Assembly: GCF_014725735.1 (NCBI RefSeq)
Contig: NZ_CP061368.1
Span: 299,225 to 363,224, forward strand
DNA from: Wenzhouxiangella sp. AB-CW3
GTDB taxonomy: Bacteria > Pseudomonadota > Gammaproteobacteria > Xanthomonadales > Wenzhouxiangellaceae
Length of the DNA: 64,000 nt
Direction of reading: 5' to 3'
The notes beneath the pieces were generated by a model. That model was not told the DNA's origin, made no database searches, and was given only the letters and a program-made list of their open reading frames with translations. Shown here in pieces: positions 34,403 to 42,192 of this stretch. Position 1 is the stretch's first letter; the number at the start of each line of letters is the position of its first letter. Position numbers and translations under genes: made by a program.

Positions 34403-36007
34403 CTATTGCCGGTCTTCCCCGGCCGTGTGGCCCAGAATCAGGTCGGCCGCCTTTTCGGCAATCATGATGGTCGGGGCGTTGGTGTTGCCGCCCACCAGAG
34501 TCGGCATCACCGAGGCGTCGATCACCCGCAGACCCTCGATGCCACGCACACGCAGTTGCGGGTCGACCACCGAGTGCGGGTCGCTGCCCATGCGGCAGGT
34601 GCCGACCGGATGGTAAATGGTTTCGGCCTTGGCACGAACGAATTCGATCAGGCTGTCGCGATCAGCGACCTCGCTGCCCGGGAAAATCTCGTGGGCGCGG
34701 AAGGGCCGGAAGGCAGGCTGGCTCAGAATATCGCGCGACAGGCGCACGCATTCCAGCATCATTTCCAGGTCTGCCGGCTCGCTGAGGTAGTTGGCAATGA
34801 TGGACGGTGGCTGACGTGGGTCGTTGCTGTGCAGCTCGATCCGGCCCCGGCTTTCAGGGCGCAATGGGCAGGCGTGGAGTGTGTAGCCGTCCCCCGGCAG
34901 GCGGTTGCGGCCATGGTCGTCGAGCAGGGCTGGTACGAAGTGCATCTGAATGTCCGGGCGGTCATCGCGGCTGCGGCCACTGACCAGGAATCCGCCCGCC
35001 TCGGCGATATTGGATGTGCCCTCTCCCTGGCGATGCATGAAATAGCGCAGTCCGACCATCAGTTCGTTGATCTGGTCGTAGGTAACCGGCTGCGAGCAGC
35101 GTGTCAGCGTGCAGATATCAAGATGGTCCTGCAGGTTGCGTCCCACCTCCGGGAGTTCATGAATGACGGGAATATCGGCCTTTTGCAGCACATCAGCCGG
35201 TCCGATGCCCGAGAGCATCAGCAGTTGCGGCGAATTGATGGCGCCGGCCGACAGCAGCACTTCACGGCGCGCCCGGGCCGTGCGCCGGATGCCATGCTTG
35301 CGAAAGCGCACGCCGCTGACCCGACCACCGGATTGCAGTTCCAGGCCCAGTGTCAGAGCCCCGGTAATGACAGTCAGGTTTCTGCGCTTCCGCACCGGTT
35401 TCAGGTAGGCGGCCGCCGCGCTGCAACGACGGCCATCGCGCTGAGTGACCTGGTAAAGGCCGAAGCCGCGTTGAGCCGGGCCGTTGAAATCGCGATTGCG
35501 TGCAAAACCGGCCTGTTCGGCCGCCTGGATGAAGACGTCGCTCAGCGGATTGACATGACTGAGATCCTGAACGCTGAGCGGGCCCCCGACGCCGTGCAAC
35601 GATGACGGGCCGCGCCCCTGGTCTTCTGAACGGATGAAATAGGGCAGGACCTGCTCCCACGACCAACCGTCGGCACCGGCATGAGTCCAGTCGTCGTAGT
35701 CGGTGCGATGCCCGCGCGAGTAGCACATGGCATTGATCGAGCTTGACCCGCCCAGCACACGGCCGCGTGGCCAGTAAAGCCGGCGATTGTTGAGACCCGG
35801 CTCCGGTTCGGTCGAATAGTTCCAGTTCAGCGACTTGAAGTTGACCAGCTTGGCCAGCCCGGCGGGCATGTGGATGAAGGGGTTCCAGTCGCGCGGTCCG
35901 GCTTCGAGCAACAGCACTTCCACCGTCGGATCGGCACTCAGGCGATTGGCCAGCACGCAGCCGGCGGAGCCGGCGCCAACGATGATGTAGTCGAAAGATC
36001 TGGTCAT
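34403..36007 (-). CDS. GMC family FAD-dependent oxidoreductase (choline/alcohol dehydrogenase-like)
   Basis: 534 residues. FAD-binding GAGSAG at residues 11-16 with LLLEAG closing the Rossmann unit, the GMC signatures RGRVLGGSSSINAM and SAGAINSPQLLMLSGIGP, and the active-site region YHPVGTCRMG with the catalytic His. It oxidises an alcohol; choline dehydrogenase (BetA) is the nearest well-known relative, but no betaine-aldehyde dehydrogenase lies beside it, so the substrate is open. An apparent N-terminal extension of about 55 residues reads through a heptamer-array element and is rejected. Convergent with the M48 gene, 16 bp apart. Confidence 0.93.
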   Translation of the reverse strand: MTRSFDYIIVGAGSAGCVLANRLSADPTVEVLLLEAGPRDWNPFIHMPAGLAKLVNFKSLNWNYSTEPEPGLNNRRLYWPRGRVLGGSSSINAMCYSRGHRTDYDDWTHAGADGWSWEQVLPYFIRSEDQGRGPSSLHGVGGPLSVQDLSHVNPLSDVFIQAAEQAGFARNRDFNGPAQRGFGLYQVTQRDGRRCSAAAAYLKPVRKRRNLTVITGALTLGLELQSGGRVSGVRFRKHGIRRTARARREVLLSAGAINSPQLLMLSGIGPADVLQKADIPVIHELPEVGRNLQDHLDICTLTRCSQPVTYDQINELMVGLRYFMHRQGEGTSNIAEAGGFLVSGRSRDDRPDIQMHFVPALLDDHGRNRLPGDGYTLHACPLRPESRGRIELHSNDPRQPPSIIANYLSEPADLEMMLECVRLSRDILSQPAFRPFRAHEIFPGSEVADRDSLIEFVRAKAETIYHPVGTCRMGSDPHSVVDPQLRVRGIEGLRVIDASVMPTLVGGNTNAPTIMIAEKAADLILGHTAGEDRQ

Positions 36008-36077
36008 GAGCGGGTCCGGGATCGGGGCACTGACCATGATAGGGGTTGGGTTTAGAGTGGCGGGTCTAATGGGGGGT

Positions 36078-36250
36078 AGGTGAAAGGTAAAACGTGAAAC
36101 GTGAAACGTGAAAGGGGGCTTGGCTTGGTGTCGGTTCTCCGAGTCTGCTGGCCAATGACGTGGCCTTACCATTGGCCACGTTCAAAAGCCAAAGCCGCGC
36201 CGCATCCCCTTCCTTTTATCTTTTACCTTTCACCCGTTACCTTTCACCTG
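36078..36250 (+). repeat. Heptamer-array intergenic element, family B, copy 1
   Basis: Left array of GTGAAAC/GTGAAAG units (36080-36114), a core of about 95 bp starting GGGGGCTTGGCTTGG and containing the inverted repeat GGCCAATG...CATTGGCC, and a right array of complementary TTTACCT/TTTCACC units (36212-36249). The core is about 75-80 percent identical by eye to that at 38174-38328, in the same orientation. It fills the gap between the GMC and MidA genes. Confidence 0.85.
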
Positions 36251-36251
36251 A

Positions 36252-37427
36252 CTACAACCTGTGAAGGTGACTCATCATTCCGAACCCGCTCAGGGGGTGG
36301 TCGAAGTCGCGAACAAGCGCTATGACCTTGAATTTTTCGCCCATTTCGCCGGGCAGCGTCAGGCGTTTGATTTCGGCGGCGTGTCGGAGGCGTTGTTGTG
36401 GATCATCGATATGCTCTACGGACTCGGCGATGCCCAATGAGAGCAGGAACCCCGCCTGGGTGGTGTAACCGGCCACTTTCAGTCCGCAAGTGTGGGCCGC
36501 CTCGGCGGTGGCGGTGAAGTCGACGAAAACCGACAGGTCGGTCAGTCCCGGCCACACGAACGGGTCGAAATGGGCACGATGGCGGTAGTGGCAGACCAGT
36601 GTGCCGGCTGAACGGTCGGGGTGGTAGTACTCCTGGCGTGGGTAACCGTAGTCGATCAGCAGGATCATGCCGCGTGCCAGCGGGGTGCTGATCGTCTCCA
36701 GCCACGCGGGCAGGTCTACGCAGAGCTCGCTCTGGTAGCCGTCCGGCAGCGGCCGGGATAGATTGCGTTCCAGTGCGTCCAGCGCCCGGGCCAGCCGCGG
36801 AGACGACCGGGTAGTGGTCCAGGCCAGGCGCCCATCGGCATGCTGGATACACAATTCCCTGAACTCGCCCGATTCGTACACGAAGCGTTTTGCCGGCAAG
36901 GCATCGAGTACTTCGTTGGCCAGGATCACGCCATCGAAGGGTTGTTCCGGCGGCTGATCGATCCACTTGATGCGTCGGCGCAATGACTCGGGCAAATCGG
37001 CCAGGGTTTCTGCCTGGACCTCACGCAGGGCGGCGCTGGGTTCCAGGATCAGGTAGCGTGCCGGGGGGTGGGTGAGCCCTTCCAGCAGGTCGCGGGCCAG
37101 TGCGCCGGATCCGGCGCCGGGCTCGAGCAGCACCCATTCCGAGTCCAGTTTTGTTGCCACCTCGTCGAGCTGGCGTGCCAGGGCTTGGGCAAACAGCGGG
37201 CCCTGTTCCGGTGCAGTCACGAAATCGCCTGCAGTCCCAAACTTTTGCAGTCCATTGACGTAATAGCCCAGCCCCGGCTCGTACAGTGCCATGGCCATGT
37301 AGCGATCGAACGGCATCGGCCCGCCGGTTTCGATTTCCTTGATGATCCTGGTGCACAATTGCCGGCTCAGGTCGGCCAGTTCGGGCGGCGGTTCCGGCAG
37401 CGTAAATGATGGAGGGCGAGATGACAT
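36252..37427 (-). CDS. MidA/NDUFAF7-type SAM-dependent methyltransferase (DUF185)
   Basis: 391 residues. Family signatures: GPMPFDRYMAMALYEPGLGYY near residue 35, GTAGDFVTAPEQGPLFAQ, the SAM-binding LEPGAGSGALARDLL, and NEVLDALPAKRF, then LIDYGYPRQEYYHPDRSAGT. The mitochondrial homologue methylates an arginine of complex I; the bacterial substrate is unknown. The ATG at 37427 lies 7 bp inside the start of the divergent folM-like gene, so the two 5' ends overlap. Confidence 0.94.
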   Translation of the reverse strand: MSSRPPSFTLPEPPPELADLSRQLCTRIIKEIETGGPMPFDRYMAMALYEPGLGYYVNGLQKFGTAGDFVTAPEQGPLFAQALARQLDEVATKLDSEWVLLEPGAGSGALARDLLEGLTHPPARYLILEPSAALREVQAETLADLPESLRRRIKWIDQPPEQPFDGVILANEVLDALPAKRFVYESGEFRELCIQHADGRLAWTTTRSSPRLARALDALERNLSRPLPDGYQSELCVDLPAWLETISTPLARGMILLIDYGYPRQEYYHPDRSAGTLVCHYRHRAHFDPFVWPGLTDLSVFVDFTATAEAAHTCGLKVAGYTTQAGFLLSLGIAESVEHIDDPQQRLRHAAEIKRLTLPGEMGEKFKVIALVRDFDHPLSGFGMMSHLHRL

Positions 37428-38173
37428 CGAAAGACAACGGCAGGGCACCGGTGGCGATTGTAACCGGCGCGGCACGGCGCATCGGTGCAGCAATTGCCGG
37501 TCGTTTGCACGCTCGCGGTCACAATGTCGTCATCCATTGCCGCGGTTCACGTGCGGAGGCCGACGCGCTGGCCGCCCGCCTCAACGACGTTCGTGCAGAC
37601 TCGGCGCGGGTGGTACAGGTCGACCTGGCCGACTCCGCGGCCCCGGAGCGGATCGTCACAGGCGCACTGGATGCTTTCGGGGGAATCGATGTGCTGGTCA
37701 ACAATGCCTCGGCCTTCTACCCCACGCCCGTCGACCAGGCCACGCAAGCCCACTGGGACGAGCTGATGGCCAGCAACCTCAGGGCCCCGTTCTTTCTGTC
37801 ACAGGCCTGCGCTCCGCATCTGTCCCGACGCGACGGCGCCATCGTCAACCTGGTCGACATCCATGCACTGGTGCCCATGCAGCGTCATGCCATCTACAGC
37901 CAGGCCAAGGCCGGCCTGGTGATGCAGACCCGATCGCTGGCCAGGGAGCTGGCTCCCGATATCCGGGTCAATGCCGTCGCCCCGGGCGCCATCCTTTGGC
38001 CAGAGCACGATCAGTCGCCGGAGGCCGAGGCCGAAATTCTCGACCGCATTCCCATGCAACGCCCGGGCCGGCCGGAAGATATCGCCGGTGCGGTGGCCTT
38101 CCTGGCCCTGGATGCCCCCTACATCACCGGCCAGGTGCTGGCAGTGGACGGGGGGCGGTTGTTGAATATGTGA
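37421..38173 (+). CDS. folM: FolM-like pteridine reductase (SDR)
   Basis: 250 residues of SDR fold. The cofactor motif is TGAARRIG, with Arg after the glycine as in PTR1/FolM pteridine reductases, rather than the usual TGxxxGIG. NNASAFYPTP follows, then YSQAKAGL with catalytic Tyr and Lys, and GAILWPEHDQSPEAEA in the substrate loop. FolM-type enzymes reduce dihydromonapterin or dihydrofolate. The nearby folK and folB support a pterin role. GGAGGG sits 5 bp before the chosen ATG. It overlaps the divergent midA-type gene by 7 bp. Confidence 0.85.
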   Translation: MTSKDNGRAPVAIVTGAARRIGAAIAGRLHARGHNVVIHCRGSRAEADALAARLNDVRADSARVVQVDLADSAAPERIVTGALDAFGGIDVLVNNASAFYPTPVDQATQAHWDELMASNLRAPFFLSQACAPHLSRRDGAIVNLVDIHALVPMQRHAIYSQAKAGLVMQTRSLARELAPDIRVNAVAPGAILWPEHDQSPEAEAEILDRIPMQRPGRPEDIAGAVAFLALDAPYITGQVLAVDGGRLLNM

Positions 38174-38328
38174 TGTGAAAGGTGAAAGGTGAAAGGGGGC
38201 TTGACTTGATGCCGGTCTTCCGAGCTTGCCGATCAATGACTTGGCCTTGCCATTGGCCACCATCAAAAACCGAAGCCGCGTCTCAACCCCTCCTTTTACC
38301 TTTTACTTTTCACCTTTCACCGTTTACC
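38174..38328 (+). repeat. Heptamer-array intergenic element, family B, copy 2
   Basis: Starts immediately after the folM stop with GTGAAAG units, has a core beginning GGGGGCTTGACTTGATG that aligns end to end with family-B copy 1, and ends in TTTTACC/TTTCACC units. The last array runs into the stop codon of the convergent isochorismatase-family gene. Confidence 0.85.
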
Positions 38329-38881
38329 GCAACAGCCCCGTCACCTCGCGGAAGCGTGGGTGGTTCGCGTCGATCATCAACTCGAACAGCACCATCTCCA
38401 CGCAGCTCAGGTGTGCGCCGACGGCGGCCATGCGGCGGATGCCGATGTCGCGGTTATGGGCCGAGCGCGAGGACACTGCATCGGTCACCAGGTGAACCTG
38501 GAAGTCTTCTCGGCGCAGCGCGGCTGCGGTTTGCCAGACGCAGACATGGGCTTCGATCCCGGCCAGCAGGATGCGGTCGCGCCCGCTGGCATGTATGGCC
38601 TCGCGCAGGTCGGCGTCGCCCCAGCAGCCAAAACTGGACTTGGCCGAAGGTGTCAGGCCTTCGAGCCGGTCGGTCAGTTCCGGGACGGTTGGGCCGAGCT
38701 TGTCGGGAAGCTGCTCGGCCCAGATGACGGGCACATCCAGTAGCCGGCATCCCTCGATCAGAATCTGTTGCTGGCGAATCATGGCGTCCGATTCATGCAT
38801 CAGGCGCGCCAGTTTGCCCTGGACGTCGACGATCAGCAGCAGGGCATTGTCGGTGGTGGGGTGGTCGATGCTGTGGCTCAT
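38324..38881 (-). CDS. Isochorismatase-family cysteine hydrolase
   Basis: 185 residues. The Asp-Lys-Cys triad can be placed: Asp19 (LLLIVDVQGK), Lys81 (TPSAKSSFGC) and Cys114 (GIEAHVCVWQTA). The family hydrolyses amides or vinyl ethers in the cytoplasm; the substrate is not predictable (YcaC-like members are common). GGAG lies just upstream of the ATG; a longer frame extends into the repeat element at 38895-39052 and is rejected. Its stop codon lies in a heptamer array. Confidence 0.92.
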   Translation of the reverse strand: MSHSIDHPTTDNALLLIVDVQGKLARLMHESDAMIRQQQILIEGCRLLDVPVIWAEQLPDKLGPTVPELTDRLEGLTPSAKSSFGCWGDADLREAIHASGRDRILLAGIEAHVCVWQTAAALRREDFQVHLVTDAVSSRSAHNRDIGIRRMAAVGAHLSCVEMVLFELMIDANHPRFREVTGLLR

Positions 38882-38894
38882 TGATTTCTCCGCC

Positions 38895-39052
38895 TTGGTT
38901 GGTTGTAGGTTGCAAGTTGTCAGTCGGAACCTGACAGTCAAACGCGTGCCGAAAGCCTTTCGGCTCCGGACGGTTTCGCAGGCAATCTGCTGCAACGCTC
39001 GCCGCGCCGGCCGAAGTCGACCTGCAACTGACAACTAACAACTTACAACTAA
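38895..39052 (+). repeat. Heptamer-array intergenic element, family C
   Basis: Left array GGTTGTA-GGTTGCA-AGTTGTC, right array CTGCAAC-TGACAAC-TAACAAC-TTACAAC, facing each other as inverted 7-bp tandem arrays. The core of about 100 bp (includes GCCGAAAGCCTTTCGGC, a perfect hairpin) has no similarity to cores A or B that I can see. Same plan, different unit and core. It abuts the 232-bp inverted-repeat element on its right. Confidence 0.7.
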
Positions 39053-39284
39053 CTAGTGGGCCATGCGGTTAATAGGGTAACGCTCAGCCGTCGCACAAGC
39101 GCCGTGGGCAGGGCAGGTGAAACCGCATGGCGACTTTCGCGTAGCGAATGAAGCCTTGCGAGTGGAGCCGCTGCACGTGTTCCGCTCGCTTGAATTGGCT
39201 ACGGCCAGTCCTGCGCTCGCGCGCCTTGCCCACGACGCTTGTGCGACGGCTGAGCGTTACCTTATTAACCGCATGGCCCACTAG
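39053..39284. mobile_element. MITE-like element with 61-bp terminal inverted repeats
   Basis: 232 bp. The first 61 bp and the last 61 bp are complementary at 58 positions; both tips read CTAGTGGGCCATGCGG outward-in. The 110-bp middle has no reading frame for a transposase. The CTAG at each end would fit TA-targeted insertion of IS630-type machinery (TA duplication), but a transposase source is not in the window. The right tip forms the TAG stop codon of folK. It is a non-autonomous element or another long-hairpin repeat. Confidence 0.75.
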
Positions 39285-39766
39285 CGTAGTCGCACCTCGC
39301 TCAGAGACCGCTCGCCTTCGAACCGTTCCCAGTGCTCCGAGAAACTCAGGCCGGTGACCGGGTGCCTGAGCTCTGGCGCCAGGTCGGCCAGCGGTTTGAG
39401 CACATGGGCGTACTTGAGGATCTCGTCACGAGGCAGTTCCAGTCCATCATGCACGCCGACCCGATCATCGTAGAGCAGTATGTCGATATCAAGCGTACGG
39501 TCGGAGAACTTCGGCTGACTGCGGTCGCGGCCATGTTGATCCTCAAGGTCGACCAGCCACTGCTTGAGTTCGCCCAGGGCCATGGTGGTTTCGATGACCG
39601 CCGCACAGTTGAGAAAGTCCGAACCTTCGAAGCCCACGGCCGCAGAGCGGTAGACCGGCGAGACCTCGACCGCCATGAAAGCCTGGCTGAGCGCCTGAAT
39701 GCCGGCGGCGATGTTCCGTTTGGCGTCACGATTGCTACCCAAACCGAGATAGGCGCGCGCTGTCAT
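39281..39766 (-). CDS. folK: 2-amino-4-hydroxy-6-hydroxymethyldihydropteridine diphosphokinase
   Basis: 161 residues. Transfers pyrophosphate from ATP to 6-hydroxymethyl-7,8-dihydropterin in folate synthesis. Signatures: AYLGLGSNRDAKRNI at the N-terminus, SPVYRSAAVGFEGSDFLNCA, the active-site DQHGRDRSQPKFSDRTLDIDILLYDD with the two metal-binding Asp, and LPRDEILKYAHVLKPLADLAP. It overlaps folB by 4 bp (ATGA). Its TAG stop is supplied by the tip of the adjacent inverted-repeat element, so the insertion may have set the present C-terminus (SEVRLR). Confidence 0.96.
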   Translation of the reverse strand: MTARAYLGLGSNRDAKRNIAAGIQALSQAFMAVEVSPVYRSAAVGFEGSDFLNCAAVIETTMALGELKQWLVDLEDQHGRDRSQPKFSDRTLDIDILLYDDRVGVHDGLELPRDEILKYAHVLKPLADLAPELRHPVTGLSFSEHWERFEGERSLSEVRLR

Positions 39767-40119
39767 GGCTTGCGTCCACGCTCGATGATGATGCCCACTG
39801 ACTTCGAGCCCCGTACAGCACCTGGCTTGTCCAGTCTCAGTTTCACCCAGTCGACCGGAAACTCATCCAGCACGATCTCGGCGCAACGCTCGCCCAGGGT
39901 CTCGACCAACCCGAAGCTGCTTTTCTCGACAAAACCGATCAGCCGCTTGGCCACCGCCTTGTAATCGAGCGTGTCCTCGATACGATCAGTGGCCGCCGCA
40001 CGTCGAATATCCGCGCTCATTTCCAGGTTCAGACACACCACCTGGCGAATCTTGCGCTCCCAGTCGTAGATGCCGATGATGGTCTCGATTTCGAGATCTT
40101 TGATGAAGACGATGTCCAT
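39763..40119 (-). CDS. folB: Dihydroneopterin aldolase
   Basis: 118 residues. Converts 7,8-dihydroneopterin to 6-hydroxymethyldihydropterin, the substrate of FolK encoded just downstream. Signatures: MDIVFIKDLEIETIIGIYDWERKIRQ near the N-terminus (with the active-site Glu region IGIYDWE), DTLDYKAVAKRL, SFGLVETLGERCAEIVL, and LDKPGAVRGSKSVGIIIER. The ATG starts the normal family N-terminus. A longer in-frame reading adds about 43 residues that are only the translation of a 7-bp repeat array (HTSHFTL-type peptides) and should not be annotated. Confidence 0.96.
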   Translation of the reverse strand: MDIVFIKDLEIETIIGIYDWERKIRQVVCLNLEMSADIRRAAATDRIEDTLDYKAVAKRLIGFVEKSSFGLVETLGERCAEIVLDEFPVDWVKLRLDKPGAVRGSKSVGIIIERGRKP

Positions 40120-40126
40120 GGGGGAG

Positions 40127-40376
40127 TTGAGTGTTAGGTGTGAGGTGTTAGGTGTGAAGTGTGAAGTGTGAAGTGTGAAGTGTGAAGTGTGAAGGGGAGG
40201 GGTTTGAGGTGGTTGGGGTAAGTCGTTGTTTTCCATAACACCTAACACTTAACACCTAAACACTCTAACACCTGACACTCCCACCAAACGCTCCCCGAAA
40301 GCAACCACTGCTGACTACCCTCCAAACCGCAACTAACGCCCGCCCCTTCACACTTCACACTTAAACCTTCACACTC
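40127..40376 (-). repeat. Heptamer-array intergenic element, family A, copy 2 (inverted)
   Basis: Reading the minus strand: outer array, core 1 (GGGCGGGCGTTAGTTG, nearly identical to copy 1 over its first 30 bp), middle array of GTGTTAG-like units (40236-40280), core 2 (ending CCACCTCAAACCCCTCCCC), then an outer array of CTTCACA-type units (40128-40193). Same component order as 32255-32465 but opposite orientation, 8 kb away. It fills the gap between folB and tsaD. Confidence 0.85.
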
Positions 40377-41363
40377 TTAAAGCTTGTCGATTGGCCACCT
40401 CGGCCGAACCGCGATTTTTCCGTCCGCGGTTGCCTCGGCGCGTCGGTGCCAGCCGGCGTAGGCGATCATGGCGCCGTTGTCGGTGCAGAGTTTCAGGTCG
40501 GGATAATACACCTGGCCGGGTAGCGTGCGGTCGAGCTTTTCGCGCAGGCGTCGGTTGGCGCTGACGCCGCCGGCGATGACCAGGCGTTTCATGCGCGTTT
40601 CCTTCAGGGCGCGGCGGCATTTGATGGCCAGGGTGTCGACCACGGCCTGCTCGAAGCCGGCGGCGATATGGGGGTAGTCGCGGGGTTGAACCTCGGCGAC
40701 CAGTTGCCGGGTGTGTGTTTTCAGCCCGGAAAAGCTGAAATCCAGTCCCGGGCGGTTGGTCATGGGGCGTGGAAACTCGAATCGGGCCGGATCGCCGTTT
40801 TCGGCCAGGCGTGCGACCTCCGGGCCGCCCGGGTAGCCCAGTTGCATCAGGCGCGCGGTCTTGTCGAAGGCCTCGCCGGCGGCATCGTCCAGGGTTTCTC
40901 CCAGCAGCCGATAGCGACCGAAGCCCTCGACAGCCACCAGCATGGTGTGCCCGCCCGAAACCAGCAGGGCCACGAACGGAAATTCCGGCGCCGGGCTGGC
41001 CAGTAGTGGAGAGAGCAGGTGTCCTTCCATGTGATGCACGGCAATGGCCGGCTTGCCCAGTCCGGCGGCCATGCCCACGGCGGTGGACGCGCCGACCAAC
41101 AGGGCTCCGGCCAGCCCCGGGCCGGCGGTGTAAGCGATTCCGTCGAGCTGCCGTGGTTGGAGGCTGGCCCGTTCGAGCACTTCGCGGATCATGGCCGGTA
41201 GCTTGCGGACATGATCTCGTGAGGCGAGTTCGGGCACCACACCGCCATAGGCGGCATGATCGGCCTGGGTGTAGACCAGGTCGGCGACGATGCCGCGATC
41301 CGGGTTGAACACGGCCACGCCGGTCTCGTCACAGGAGGTTTCGATGCCAAGTATGTTTTGCAC
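40377..41363 (-). CDS. tsaD: tRNA N6-threonylcarbamoyladenosine transferase
   Basis: 328 residues. Transfers the threonylcarbamoyl group to A37 of ANN-decoding tRNAs, with TsaB, TsaE and TsaC. Signatures: [29 protein letters not shown], the metal-binding [35 protein letters not shown] and [14 protein letters not shown], then [13 protein letters not shown]. Full length. Divergent from rpsU across 59 bp, an arrangement common in Gammaproteobacteria. Confidence 0.98.
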   Translation of the reverse strand: MQNILGIETSCDETGVAVFNPDRGIVADLVYTQADHAAYGGVVPELASRDHVRKLPAMIREVLERASLQPRQLDGIAYTAGPGLAGALLVGASTAVGMAAGLGKPAIAVHHMEGHLLSPLLASPAPEFPFVALLVSGGHTMLVAVEGFGRYRLLGETLDDAAGEAFDKTARLMQLGYPGGPEVARLAENGDPARFEFPRPMTNRPGLDFSFSGLKTHTRQLVAEVQPRDYPHIAAGFEQAVVDTLAIKCRRALKETRMKRLVIAGGVSANRRLREKLDRTLPGQVYYPDLKLCTDNGAMIAYAGWHRRAEATADGKIAVRPRWPIDKL

Positions 41364-41387
41364 GTTTCCAGATTACCGGGTTATAAT
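41358..41387 (+). promoter_or_regulatory. Sigma-70 promoter of the rpsU-yqeY-dnaG-rpoD operon
   Basis: TTGCAC, 18-bp spacer, perfect TATAAT, 35 bp before the rpsU ATG. The -35 overlaps the first codons of the divergent tsaD. Position and strength fit the main promoter of the macromolecular-synthesis operon. Confidence 0.8.
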
Positions 41388-41422
41388 GGTCGACTTTCCA
41401 CCAATTACGGGACACGATTTTA

Positions 41423-41638
41423 ATGCCCAGCGTCAAGGTCAAGGAAAACGAGCCGTTCGAGTACGCCCTGCGTCGCTTCAAGCGCTCGTGCGAAAAAGCC
41501 GGCGTGGTCGCCGAAGCCCGCCGTCGCGAGTTCTACGAGAAGCCGACCCAGGAGCGCAAGCGCAAGAAGGCCGCTGCCGTCAAGCGCCACCTGCGCAAGC
41601 TGTCGCGCGAACGCGTCAACCGTCGCCGGCTCTACTGA
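41423..41638 (+). CDS. rpsU: 30S ribosomal protein S21
   Basis: 71 residues, basic. [27 protein letters not shown] with [22 protein letters not shown] is the standard bS21 sequence. bS21 binds the platform of the small subunit near the anti-Shine-Dalgarno. First gene of the macromolecular-synthesis operon; a 6-bp-stem hairpin (41672-41688, ACGCCG/CGGCGT) in the gap to yqeY could be a partial terminator or processing site that lets S21 be made in excess of primase. Confidence 0.98.
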   Translation: MPSVKVKENEPFEYALRRFKRSCEKAGVVAEARRREFYEKPTQERKRKKAAAVKRHLRKLSRERVNRRRLY

Positions 41639-41721
41639 ACAGCCCCCATTGTAGCCGGCCTGGTGCCCGAACGCCGCCTTCCGGCGTCCCGCCAGTCCGG
41701 ATCAAGGCATCTCTGACCATC

Positions 41722-42174
41722 ATGTCTTTACGGCAGCGCATCAACGACGACGTCAAGCAGGCCATGCGGGCCGGCGACAAGCCGCGCCTGAAGCTGTTGC
41801 GCATGGTGACAGCTGCGATCAAGCAGCGCGAGGTCGACGAGCGCATCGAGCTCGACGAGGCCCAGGTGCTGGCCGTGGTCGAGAAAATGATCAAGCAGCG
41901 TCGAGAGTCTGCCGAGCAGTACCGCGCCGGCGATCGTCCGGAGCTGGCCGAAGCCGAAGAAGCCGAGATTGTCATTCTCCAGGATTACCTCCCCGAGCCC
42001 CTGTCAGAAGAGGCGCTGGCCGAATTGATCGACGAGGCCATCTCCGAGGTTGATGCCGGCTCGATGGCTGACATGGGCAAGGTCATGGGCCTGATCAAGA
42101 GCCGCGTCCAGGGCCGGGCCGACATGGGCAAGGTCTCCGCGCAGGTGCGTGGCCGGCTGGCCGGCCAGGGCTGA
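41722..42174 (+). CDS. GatB/YqeY domain-containing protein
   Basis: 150 residues. The YqeY family shares the tail domain of the GatB amidotransferase subunit: SLRQRINDDVKQAMRAGDKPRLKLLRMV, EKMIKQRRESAEQYRAGDRPELAE, ILQDYLPEPLSEEAL, and the glycine/lysine-rich end MADMGKVMGLIKSRVQGRADMG. It commonly sits between rpsU and dnaG in Proteobacteria. It probably binds tRNA; its role is not settled. A much longer frame upstream reads through rpsU and is not real. Confidence 0.95.
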   Translation: MSLRQRINDDVKQAMRAGDKPRLKLLRMVTAAIKQREVDERIELDEAQVLAVVEKMIKQRRESAEQYRAGDRPELAEAEEAEIVILQDYLPEPLSEEALAELIDEAISEVDAGSMADMGKVMGLIKSRVQGRADMGKVSAQVRGRLAGQG

Positions 42175-42192
42175 TCCCGATAGACTAGGCCG

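Noticed and set aside
36008..36172. N-terminal extension of the GMC oxidoreductase
   Set aside because: The extra residues come from the family-B repeat element; the FAD motif is correctly placed only from the ATG at 36007.
40128..40193. Tandem repeats that might suggest a CRISPR array
   Set aside because: The unit is only 7 bp without spacers, and no cas genes are near; the arrays belong to the heptamer-armed elements.
40120..40248. N-terminal extension of FolB by about 43 residues
   Set aside because: The added peptide (HTSHFTL-type repeats) is a translation of the heptamer array; the FolB family begins at the MDIVFIKDL codon.
41290..41721. Long N-terminal extension of the YqeY protein
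   Set aside because: It would read through rpsU in another frame; the family N-terminus starts at 41722.
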